Positions 28,200-35,835 of a stretch of DNA of 47,466 bases are shown in pieces. The first letter of the stretch is position 1. Every line of letters starts with the position of its first letter. The notes below the pieces were generated by a model. That model worked only from the letters and a program-made list of their open reading frames with translations. It was not told the origin of the DNA and did no database searches. The position numbers and the translations under genes are program-made. The DNA is from a virus, in the IMG/VR virus record IMGVR_UViG_3300023171_000020, positions 1-47,466 of that record; one strand, 5' to 3'.

Positions 28200-31100
28200 T
28201 TAAGCCGCTTGGGTCAACAGGGTGTTGCCGCCGCCTGATACATCGTTAAATTGCCGCGCCATCTGGGTGATAGCGTCCGCTGTCTGGGCCGCATGCACCT
28301 CCATGCGCGCGGTGCGCTCGTTCAGTGAAGCGAGTTCGGCCTGCAGTACGCTGTTGTCGATTGTACCCGAGCCTTCGTTGCTTGGCGACACCGCCGTGGC
28401 CGAGATGCCCGTGTACCCGCTCAGCACCTGGGCCGCGCCGTAGACGCCTGTCAGGGCCTGGCCGACGGTGACAAGGGTGTTGTTCACCCCGTTCACCGCG
28501 TTGATCTGCTGTTGCGCCGCCGCCACCAAGTTGTCGAGGCGTGCCAGTTCCGCCGTGCTCGCTGCCGTGAGCGCGTCCTTCTGCGCCGTCAGCAACGCCA
28601 GCTGCTGCTCCGCCGCGCTCAGTTGGCCGGTGGTCAGGCCCCCGAGCGCGTCCAGCGCGGCGTTCGACTGCGCCATGGCGCGCTGGTACTCGGCCAGGCT
28701 GCTGTACTGATCGCTGAAATCCTGCTGCAGGGCCGTCAGGGCGTCGGCGATGCTGTCCTGGGACGGCAGCACGCCGCTGGCCTTGGCGATGGCCAGCGCG
28801 GCGCCGATCTGCGCCACTGCAGCCGCGCGCGAGCCAGCGGCGCTGCCCGGCGCGTCAACCTTGCCCATCGCCGCCTTCAGCGCCTCGGCCAGTGCCCCGG
28901 TGGTGCTGATCGTGTCGTTCACGTCGCTGATCGAAGCGTCGATCTTGGACATGGCTGCTTCGTATGCCGCGGTGACGATGTTCTTCTGCGCGTCCACCGA
29001 ACGGCCCAGGACGTCGAGAGCAGCGTTGGCGCTTTCCACCGCCGCGGCCTTTAGCTCGTCCGCATAATCGGCCACCGTCTTGAACGCGGGCGCCAGCGAC
29101 AGCAAGGTGGCGTACAGCGCGGCGCCGGCCGTAGTCGCCAGTGCGCCCGAGTTGACCAGGTCCAGCACCGACTGTTTATACTGATCGATGGTCTTGATGT
29201 TGGACATGCCCAGCGCAGCCAGCACGGTCGTCAGCTGCTTCTGGGCCGGCGCCACCTTGTCGGCGGCGGAAAGGAAGTTCGTGGCGAAGTAGTCCGCCTG
29301 GGCCGACAAGTTGGCGATGCCGCCCGCCAGCGCGATCAGGTTCTCGCGCGCCAGTACTGCCGCAGCGCCCGTTGCGCCGAACGCCTTTTCCGACGTCGTG
29401 CCCAGGGTGTTGAAAATGCCTTCCACCGTGCTGACGTTCGACGCCAGGCGCTGCAGCGTGGCGGCTGCCGATTCTCCCGCCTGCTGGAACATGGTGATAT
29501 TCGGCAGCAGTTCGCGCGCGATGTTGTCGCCCACGCCGACGAAGAACTCTTCGATGGCTTTCTGGTTGGCCGCCTGGTCCTTGCCCAGCGTGACGCTCAG
29601 GGCCTGCGTGCGCGTGGCAATGCTATCGGCACTCAGTCCCAGCACCTTGGCGTAATCTGCGCTGGCGCTGGTGATCGCCGCGTACGTGGTGCCGAGGGAC
29701 GACGCCAGCGCCGCGTCGACCGCGGCTTTATCGACGCCGGACTTGTTGCTGCGGAACCAGCCACCCTTCTGCGTGTACGCAGTATTGAGCGTGCCTGCGA
29801 AGCCGCCGCCGGCCAGGCTGCCCGAGAGCGTGCTGGAATCGGAATACTGCTTCGGCCCCATGCCGAACGCCGCCTTGGCCAGGGAGTAGATCGCGACGGC
29901 ACCGCCCACCCACGGCAAGGCGGTGGCCAGCGCGCCGATGCCGCTGGAGAGGGCGCCGGCGATCGTCGGGCCGAGCGTGTCGGCCACGGTGTTGCCAATG
30001 GCCAGGCCCAGCGACGAGGTAAGGCCCGAGCCGGCGCCCGCGCCATTCAAGCCGCCCGCCAGGCTGCCGATAAAGCCCGTACCAAGGCCGCCGCCAGTGG
30101 CAAGCGAGTACAAGCTGGACAAGGCACTGGTAGCGCTGCTGGCGCCCCCGGTGAGCGCGGAGATGCCGGACACCGCGGTGCTGCCGTCGAGCGAAGCGCC
30201 CACGTTGATGATCCATTTCTTCAGGGTCATCTGATATAGCCAGTCGAAGAACACATTCTTAGCCGATTCCTTCAGGCGCTGAAATGTGCCCTTACCACCG
30301 TCAGCAATCGACACGAAAGTGTCATGCGCCGTCTTGTCGATCGACGTCCAGAATTCCTGCACCTGCTTCAGTTCCTCGGCGCTGGCCACTGCGGCAGCGC
30401 TGCGCTCCTTGAGCACGATCAGGTTCTCGAGCTGGGTGATCTCGTCGGCCGTCAGGCCAAGCGATCCGCGCTGCGCCAGTTGTTCTTTCAAGCGGGCCAG
30501 TTCCAACTGCTCGATGGCGGTCTTGGTCAGGCCGAACGTGGCGACCAGTTCCTCGTTGGCGGTGGCTTCTTCTTCGGCTTTCTTGAGCGCGGCCGCGCGC
30601 GAGTCGCCCAATTCTTTCTCCACCTTGGCCATGTCCTCAGCCGCTTTCTTGGCCTTTTCCAGGGTGTCGATAATCTGCAGGTTCACGTCCCACTGGCGAA
30701 TATAGCCGCGAATCTCGGCTTCCTGCGCGGGCGACAGCTTGCGCTTGCCGGCGGCCAGTTCCTCGGTCAACTTGATGTTTTCTTTTTGCGCTTCGTTGTA
30801 AGGCTCCAGGCCGGCAGCGGCGCGCGCGGTCTCTTCGACGTGCGTGCGCATGGCGGCCGTCAGGTCGTGGAACGCCTTGATCTGCTTTTCCATTTCCTTG
30901 TCGACTTCCGGCGCCGGCTTAAAATCCACCTGGGGCTTGATGTCGGCCACCTCGGCCTTCGCATCGCGCACGATCTTCAATTGCGCACGCAACTTCTCAC
31001 CGATCAGGTCTCGCCCCAACACCGCGGTCAAATCGGCGATGCCGTCCTTTGCCGCGTCGGTCGATGCGACAGCCGTTTCCTTGAAAATAGCGAAGCTGCG

Positions 31101-32111
31101 CCGATAATCGCCCTCGATAAAAGACTTCATGGCGGAGGCGGATCCGGTGACGAAAGTGGCCATCGTCGTCAGGGCGCCCGTCACCACCGATTTGACGATC
31201 TGCACCAGGCGAACAACGCGATCAAACCCATCGAGCAAATAGGTAATGCCGTTGACGCCGCTGCGCGCCCAATCGGTAATAGTCCCGTCGGCCGCCAGGC
31301 CCTTGATCGTGTCCCGCATGCCGCCGGCATCGGTGATCACGTTCAACAGGGCCTGACTGGTTTCGTACAGCGCCGGCAGCAGACCCTCAGAAATGGCCTT
31401 GCCGCTTTCCCGGTTCACCTGGCTGATTTTCGTGAGGTTGTCGCCGTAGCTGTCGGCCATGTTGGACAGCGCCGCCTTGGCCACCTTCTCCTGCTCGGTG
31501 AGGGCCGCGGTGACGCTCTCCGACTCGCTGGCCAGGTCGGCAAGGAACGGCAGCAGCTTGGCGCCCTCCTTGCCGTACAGGGCCATGGCCACCGCCGACT
31601 TGCCGGCACCGTTGCCGAATCCGTCGAACGCCTTGGCGATGGCGATCATCTGATCTTCGGGATTGAGTTTGCGCAGATCAGCGAAGTTCAAGCCGATGGC
31701 GGCGATAGCCTGGGGCAAACCCTTGCTCTCTTCATTGGCAACGGCCATGCCCTTGGAGAGCTTGTTCATGGCGCCGGCCAAGGATTCCGCCGTGGTGTCG
31801 GAGGTGGCGCCGATGGATTGGAATTTCATCAAGGCCGCAACGGACGCGCCGGTCTGGATGGACAGATCGCTGAGACTGGCCGCCGTGTCGATCGTGCTGC
31901 CGATCAAGGATTTCAAACCCGCCACCAGTGCCAGGATCGCGCCGATGCCGGTGGCCACGGAGAGAGCGACGAACGCCTTGCGGGCGCCGTCCACCGCGCG
32001 GCCGATACGATCCATGGTGCCGCCCACCGATTGGCGGGCACGGTCCATGTCGGCTTGAAGCCGGGCGATATCAGCGCGGAGGCGGATTTCTACGTCGCTT
32101 ACTACTGCCAT
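28200..32111 (-). CDS. Tail tape measure protein
   Basis: Encodes 1303 residues, the longest gene here. It begins MAVVSDVEIRLRADIARLQA and is mainly helical, with coiled-coil-like parts near 390-600, hydrophobic segments (GAILALVAGLKSLIGSTIDTA near 60; PTIAGALSSGIGALATALPWVGGAVAIYSLAKAAFGMG near 700-740) and a Gly/Ala-rich middle, as is typical. Its length sets tail length, which predicts a long non-contractile tail. It overlaps the end of the frameshifted chaperone gene by 41 bases, in the standard order. Confidence 0.93.
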   Translation of the reverse strand: MAVVSDVEIRLRADIARLQADMDRARQSVGGTMDRIGRAVDGARKAFVALSVATGIGAILALVAGLKSLIGSTIDTAASLSDLSIQTGASVAALMKFQSIGATSDTTAESLAGAMNKLSKGMAVANEESKGLPQAIAAIGLNFADLRKLNPEDQMIAIAKAFDGFGNGAGKSAVAMALYGKEGAKLLPFLADLASESESVTAALTEQEKVAKAALSNMADSYGDNLTKISQVNRESGKAISEGLLPALYETSQALLNVITDAGGMRDTIKGLAADGTITDWARSGVNGITYLLDGFDRVVRLVQIVKSVVTGALTTMATFVTGSASAMKSFIEGDYRRSFAIFKETAVASTDAAKDGIADLTAVLGRDLIGEKLRAQLKIVRDAKAEVADIKPQVDFKPAPEVDKEMEKQIKAFHDLTAAMRTHVEETARAAAGLEPYNEAQKENIKLTEELAAGKRKLSPAQEAEIRGYIRQWDVNLQIIDTLEKAKKAAEDMAKVEKELGDSRAAALKKAEEEATANEELVATFGLTKTAIEQLELARLKEQLAQRGSLGLTADEITQLENLIVLKERSAAAVASAEELKQVQEFWTSIDKTAHDTFVSIADGGKGTFQRLKESAKNVFFDWLYQMTLKKWIINVGASLDGSTAVSGISALTGGASSATSALSSLYSLATGGGLGTGFIGSLAGGLNGAGAGSGLTSSLGLAIGNTVADTLGPTIAGALSSGIGALATALPWVGGAVAIYSLAKAAFGMGPKQYSDSSTLSGSLAGGGFAGTLNTAYTQKGGWFRSNKSGVDKAAVDAALASSLGTTYAAITSASADYAKVLGLSADSIATRTQALSVTLGKDQAANQKAIEEFFVGVGDNIARELLPNITMFQQAGESAAATLQRLASNVSTVEGIFNTLGTTSEKAFGATGAAAVLARENLIALAGGIANLSAQADYFATNFLSAADKVAPAQKQLTTVLAALGMSNIKTIDQYKQSVLDLVNSGALATTAGAALYATLLSLAPAFKTVADYADELKAAAVESANAALDVLGRSVDAQKNIVTAAYEAAMSKIDASISDVNDTISTTGALAEALKAAMGKVDAPGSAAGSRAAAVAQIGAALAIAKASGVLPSQDSIADALTALQQDFSDQYSSLAEYQRAMAQSNAALDALGGLTTGQLSAAEQQLALLTAQKDALTAASTAELARLDNLVAAAQQQINAVNGVNNTLVTVGQALTGVYGAAQVLSGYTGISATAVSPSNEGSGTIDNSVLQAELASLNERTARMEVHAAQTADAITQMARQFNDVSGGGNTLLTQAA

Positions 32112-32924
32112 CGGGTTTTTCCTCTTTTGCTTTTTGCTGCTCTAGTTTCTTCGCGCAAACAAATGCCCAAACTTTTTGGCCTTTCGGCCAGGGCGCCAAG
32201 CAGGACAATTTGCTGGCGCTGTGCATCTCAGTCAAGTACGCCCGAGACATCGCCACCAGCAGATCGGCCTGCCACGGTGGCAGTTCGACGCCGCGCCGCC
32301 GCTCCCATGGTTCCAGGTCCTGCTCACTTAGCGGCGAATCCGCGCGCGCTGGGCCTACTTGAAACAAAATCCGCACCAGGTCCATGCCGGCGGCCAATTC
32401 CGGCTCCGGCACATGGCCTAAGATTTCTTCGATATCGAGTCGGCGGGCCCGGCCTTTTACTGGCTTCGGCCCTTCCGACTCAGGTGCTGCGTTTAGCCAG
32501 GCTGCGTAGCGGATGTACTCGACGAGGTCGTCAACGAATCCGCGCTGAAGTTTCCCCGGTCGTTGTAATACTTTTCCACGCCGTCAGCAATGTGGCCGAC
32601 GGTCAGGTCCATGTACAGGGCTTTGGGGCCGCCTGGAAAATCGAACCAGTCCAGCGATTCGGTGATGTCGGCCAAAAAGCCGGCGCGCTCGGTGCGCTCG
32701 TCGATTTCTTGGCGCTTGCTGGTCTTGCCGCCCATTTCGCCCAGGACGCGCGCGCTGCGTAACTGGTCGCGCTTGAACTGCGCTTGTGCCGCCTTCTTGG
32801 TGCCTGGGCTGGCGAGGGTGATCGTAATTGCATTGCCGGCGTCGTCATACTGCGGATCGCCCTTGGCGTCGGTGACGTGGTACTTGCCGGAATCCGTGAT
32901 GGAAAGCTTTTTGATATCGAACAT
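32071..32924 (-). CDS. Tail assembly chaperone, -1 frameshift product (gpGT type)
   Basis: Ribosomes that slip back one base at GGGAAAC (32550-32556) read on past the gpG-type stop. The first 125 residues are shared; after the slip the chain continues LQRGFVDDLVEYIRYAAWLN and ends RRRNPPPR at 32071, about 284 residues in all. The extension frame is open from before the slip site to 32071, with no good start of its own near the junction. The two forms help tail tube protein assemble around the tape measure, as in phage lambda. The next gene is the tape measure. Confidence 0.85.
32493..32924 (-). CDS. Tail assembly chaperone (gpG type)
   Basis: Encodes 143 residues (MFDIKKLSITDSGKYHVTDA, then KGDPQYDDAGNAITITLASPGTKKAAQAQFKR and FDFPGGPKALYMDLTVGHIADGVEKYYNDRGN). 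It is the unshifted product; the tail after the slip site (SADSLTTSSSTSATQPG) is Ser/Thr-rich with little fold. The gene lies between the tube protein and the tape measure, the normal place. The upstream gap of 108 bases has small hairpins but no gene. Confidence 0.88.
   Translation of the reverse strand: MFDIKKLSITDSGKYHVTDAKGDPQYDDAGNAITITLASPGTKKAAQAQFKRDQLRSARVLGEMGGKTSKRQEIDERTERAGFLADITESLDWFDFPGGPKALYMDLTVGHIADGVEKYYNDRGNFSADSLTTSSSTSATQPG
32550..32556 (-). promoter_or_regulatory. Slippery heptamer for -1 frameshifting
   Basis: In the zero frame the bases read CGG GGA AAC, so the heptamer is G GGA AAC, matching X XXY YYZ. Slipping gives GGG and AAA in the two sites. Reading frame arithmetic fits: a -1 shift moves from the 32493-32924 frame into the frame open to 32071. 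Lambda uses the close GGGAAAG at the same gene position. Confidence 0.88.
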
Positions 32925-33032
32925 GGTAGTCCTTTGGGAGAGTTGTTATTGCCCGTGCGCCGCGGGCGCTCCCTCCCAAGGGAGACACCCGCGAGCGTCG
33001 GTGCTCGGTAAAGCCCTTGCGGACGAAAAACT

Positions 33033-33536
33033 TTAGGCGCCGTCGTCCTCGACTGGCACGACCGGCGTCAGCGCGGTAACGGTGTCGGACTGGCGCATCA
33101 GCGTCATCGTACCGGTGCGGGCGTCGTTGTTGCCGCCGCCGGCTTCTTGGAACGTAGCCACCTGGGCGCTGAAGTATTCGACGCCGCCGACCTGATCGAC
33201 CACAGCAAAACCATAGTTCGCGTAGCTCTCGCTCGCTTCACGCGCCAGAACCTGGCCCGGCTGGTCAGGCAGCCACAGCACCGGGAACTCGGACGAGCCG
33301 AAGGTGTACTCGCCTTTCTTCTCGCGATTGCGGCCGGTGCTGACCACCGAGATGCTGGACGTGCTGTACTCGCGCCCGCTGTACGTGCCGACGCTGGTGA
33401 TGGTCAGCTCGAGCCAGCCGTCGAGACCTTCCCATCCGGCTTCGGTATTGGCCGTCTTGGCCGGGCGCGCCGGGTTGATGAACAGCCGGGTGCCGGCGTA
33501 GGTTTCGTAGTCGTCTTCGAAAATTGGGTTAGGCAT
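33033..33536 (-). CDS. Major tail tube protein
   Basis: Encodes 167 residues (MPNPIFEDDYETYAGTRLFI..., LDGWLELTITSVGTYSGREYSTSSISVVSTGRNREKKGEYTFGSSEFPVLWLPDQPGQVLAREASES). The beta-rich pattern and its size fit tube proteins of siphophages. Its place between tail-completion genes and the chaperone pair confirms the call. The phrase GRNREKKGEYTFGSSEFPVLWLPDQPGQ is typical of one branch of this family. A perfect 6-base-stem hairpin lies between it and the gene upstream (near 33560), without a U-run. Confidence 0.85.
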   Translation of the reverse strand: MPNPIFEDDYETYAGTRLFINPARPAKTANTEAGWEGLDGWLELTITSVGTYSGREYSTSSISVVSTGRNREKKGEYTFGSSEFPVLWLPDQPGQVLAREASESYANYGFAVVDQVGGVEYFSAQVATFQEAGGGNNDARTGTMTLMRQSDTVTALTPVVPVEDDGA

Positions 33537-33600
33537 TTAGATCTCCTGATAGAGCCCACTCGCACCATGCGAGGCGGGCGGGCCAAAGGCAAGCTACATT

Positions 33601-34011
33601 CTAGTTTGCTTCGATGAAAGTTACCATAAAATCTCGTGATTGTTCGTAAATTTTGTCGTCTCCAGGCGGAATCTCTGGCCCGACACCCCAAGTTAGAACG
33701 CTGCGCACGCGGTACCCCAGCACCACGCCTGTGTGCACACCAGCGCCGAGCGATGCCGCCTTGAGCAAATTCTTCAGCAGAGGGTAGTTATCCTTTACCA
33801 GCACCGTGACCTGCACGCGCTCGCGCGTCATCTTCGTGGCGAGGCCGCGCGCGGTGGTGATCTGTTCCGTTTCGCTGACGCTGGTGACGCTGATGGCCGG
33901 CAGCGCTTTGCCCTGCGGCACCACGCCCGCATACACGACGATGCCCGGCGACAGCGCCAGCAGCGGCGCGTGCGCGGCCAGCATAGCCCGGACGATGGCA
34001 ACGCCGCTCAT
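33601..34011 (-). CDS. Tail completion protein (DUF3168 type)
   Basis: Encodes 136 residues. MSGVAIVRAMLAAHAPLLALSPGIVVYAGVVPQGKALPAISVTSVS and TKMTRERVQVTVLVKDNYPLLKNLLKAAS fit the gp17-like/DUF3168 tail terminator family. It caps the tail tube next to the head. Its start overlaps the HK97 gp10-like gene by four bases. The C-terminal strand pair (SRDFMVTFIEAN) is the usual ending. Confidence 0.82.
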   Translation of the reverse strand: MSGVAIVRAMLAAHAPLLALSPGIVVYAGVVPQGKALPAISVTSVSETEQITTARGLATKMTRERVQVTVLVKDNYPLLKNLLKAASLGAGVHTGVVLGYRVRSVLTWGVGPEIPPGDDKIYEQSRDFMVTFIEAN

Positions 34012-34568
34012 TCGGCAGGATCCGATGGCATCGGCGCCGGGCTGTTCAAGCCCTCAGCCGTGAGGCGTTCGCGAATCTTCGCCGTGACGGCCGCTACCGC
34101 CGGCGCGAACGCCGCATCGGCCGCGGGGCGCGCGTAGGGGTGCGGCTTCGAACCCGGATGGTTCACCGACGGGCCGATCAGCGTGCCGCCCAATCGCAGG
34201 CTGCGGTTGATCGTAGTGATCGACACCTGGCGCCCAGTGCGGCGATTGATGCCGCGGTCCACGTCGGTGACGGAAATGACGTGCGGCCGGGTGCCGAATT
34301 CCACCATGTTGGCGTAGAAGACTTTCTTGTTGCCGACCTTGACGCTGGCCGTTGCCTGGCCCTTGGCTAGCCTGGTGGTGATGCGCGCGCTCTTGCGCAG
34401 GTCGCCGGAGACCATCGGGATATTGTTCTTCACTTCGGTCAAGAATACAGCGGCGCCCGCGCGCAGGGCCGCGCGCAAGATGTTCTTCTCGACCTTCACC
34501 GGCAGGGTTTGCAGCAAACGGTCCAGCTCGGCGGCACCGGGTAACAGGTTGTCGGTTACGGTGGTCAT
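34008..34568 (-). CDS. HK97 gp10-like head-tail joining protein
   Basis: Encodes 186 residues from ATG 34568, chosen because it overlaps the previous stop as ATGA; an earlier in-frame start would extend into the head-closure gene. Typical parts are AELDRLLQTLPVKVEKNILRAALRAGAAVFLTEVKNNIP, SGDLRKSARI, and FYANMVEFGTRPHVISV, then KPHPYARPAADAAF. This is the HK97 gp10 family, a tail-side joining protein with a conserved xxVExGTxxMxAxPFxRPA pattern. Confidence 0.88.
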   Translation of the reverse strand: MTTVTDNLLPGAAELDRLLQTLPVKVEKNILRAALRAGAAVFLTEVKNNIPMVSGDLRKSARITTRLAKGQATASVKVGNKKVFYANMVEFGTRPHVISVTDVDRGINRRTGRQVSITTINRSLRLGGTLIGPSVNHPGSKPHPYARPAADAAFAPAVAAVTAKIRERLTAEGLNSPAPMPSDPAE

Positions 34569-34915
34569 GCGGAATACGCCTTGATGGTGATCTCGATCCA
34601 CTCGCGCCGGCCCAGTTCCGCGGGCCCGCCACTGATCTCGAAAAGTTGGTCGGTCTCGTCGTGCAGGATCACCCGCATATCGGACGTCAGGCCGCGCATA
34701 TAGCGGATGCGCACGCGCGCGGGGCGGTCGGCCATGCGCAGGCCGTTCTGGACCGCCTCCGAGCGCCCGGGCAAGTCGTCCCACACCTGGGCCGGGATGC
34801 GCTCTGGCGTGACCGTCTCCCAGTCGCCCGGGCCGGTCTGCGGGCCAAACTCGCCATCCTCCACCAGCAGCGGGCGCTGGAACGTGATACGGCGGTCAAG
34901 CGCGCCGGCCCTCAC
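34565..34915 (-). CDS. Head closure protein
   Basis: Encodes 116 residues, starting MRAGALDRRITFQRPLLVED, the standard head of the phage head-closure (SPP1 gp16-like) family. WETVTPERIPAQVWDDLPGRSE and FEISGGPAELGRREWIEITIKAYS fit too. It plugs the connector after packaging. It overlaps neighbours by four bases on both sides. Confidence 0.88.
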   Translation of the reverse strand: MRAGALDRRITFQRPLLVEDGEFGPQTGPGDWETVTPERIPAQVWDDLPGRSEAVQNGLRMADRPARVRIRYMRGLTSDMRVILHDETDQLFEISGGPAELGRREWIEITIKAYSA

Positions 34916-35514
34916 TCGTACACCATGTAGGGCTGGATCATCAACTGCATGAAGTCGTCCGGCAAGCTGTAGGTCTGCGTGCCCGCGTTCACCGTGGCGC
35001 GATTGTCGTACAGCGTACCGATCACCAGGAGCATCCAGGATTGAATGGAGGCGGGCACCTGGCCGTCCGGGTAGCCCGCAGTGTAGGTGACGCGGATCGC
35101 GTCCGGGCGCCAGCGCAGCGCCGGCGGCGCGTAGCCCTGCTGCAAGGCCACAGTAGCCGGCTCACCAAACTCATAGACATCGTAGTCCGCCAGTGTCTGC
35201 TGCGCGCCGTCGGTGTCCAAGTAGACCACGCTATCGACGCTCACCAGTGGCGGCTTGAGCAGCGCCATGCGCGCGCACCAGGCGGGGAAGGACGCGGTGA
35301 GCTGGCGCTCGACCAACGTGCGGTTAAGCCGGCCCTCGGCGATGACGCGCGCGGCCGTGATGAGGCTGGCGATGTAGTCGTCCTCGTCGTCGAACACCAC
35401 GCGCAAGTGCTGCTTGGCGCGCGTCAGGCTGATCGGTTCGACCAGCGAGTCACCGACAGCCTGAGCACCAAAGCTCTCGGCGGTGCGGGAAACGAGTTTA
35501 ACGGCATCAATCAT
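34912..35514 (-). CDS. Head-tail connector, phiE125 gp8 / HK97 gp6 type
   Basis: Encodes 200 residues. SLTRAKQHLRVVFDDEDDYIASLITAARVIAEGRLNRTLVERQLTASF is the family signature, followed by PPLVSVDSVVYLDTDG and RVTYTAGYPDGQVPASIQSWMLLVIGTLYDNR. It forms the ring below the portal. Neighbouring order (small beta protein, connector, closure, gp10, tail completion) is the expected one. Confidence 0.9.
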   Translation of the reverse strand: MIDAVKLVSRTAESFGAQAVGDSLVEPISLTRAKQHLRVVFDDEDDYIASLITAARVIAEGRLNRTLVERQLTASFPAWCARMALLKPPLVSVDSVVYLDTDGAQQTLADYDVYEFGEPATVALQQGYAPPALRWRPDAIRVTYTAGYPDGQVPASIQSWMLLVIGTLYDNRATVNAGTQTYSLPDDFMQLMIQPYMVYE

Positions 35515-35835
35515 TTAGTTTTGCACCGCAGTGAAGTACATCGTTTTATCGAACTTCTGGCCATCGACCGTGGTCGTGCGCGCGGTGCAGTAGCGTTCGC
35601 CCGTGGCGCCCTCGGTCAATTTCAACTTGGCCGGCAGCAGGCCGCTGCGGTCGCCCTGGGCGGTGCCCTTGAGCAGCACGGTGACGCCGACAGGAATCAG
35701 TTCGAACGAGGCGGCCGTAGTTGCGTTGTCGAGCAGCCACTGGGTAACGTCGAACACGTAGAACACTTCGTCGTCGGTGTCAACGAGAAGCGTCCACTTG
35801 CCATTTACTAATTTCGGTTCGGTACTGGTCGCCAT
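35515..35835 (-). CDS. Small beta-rich structural protein
   Basis: Encodes 106 residues (TEPKLVNGKWTLLVDTDDEVFYVFDVTQWLLDNATTAASFELIPVGVTVLLKGTAQGDR, ending KTMYFTAVQN). It looks like a single beta sandwich with alternating strands. Small genes of this kind precede the connector gene in many betaproteobacterial phages and may be head decoration or fibre base proteins. I do not know its exact role. It ends one base before the connector ATG at 35514. Confidence 0.75.
   Translation of the reverse strand: MATSTEPKLVNGKWTLLVDTDDEVFYVFDVTQWLLDNATTAASFELIPVGVTVLLKGTAQGDRSGLLPAKLKLTEGATGERYCTARTTTVDGQKFDKTMYFTAVQN

Noticed and set aside
30324-32762. An 812-codon open frame on the plus strand opposite the tape measure gene
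   Set aside because: It is antisense to a clear tape measure gene and chaperone, has no family features, and is explained by GC-rich codon bias of the minus-strand genes.
34569-34784. Longer N-terminus of the HK97 gp10-like protein
   Set aside because: It would lie inside the head-closure gene; the ATG at 34568 overlaps that stop as ATGA and starts the family-like sequence.
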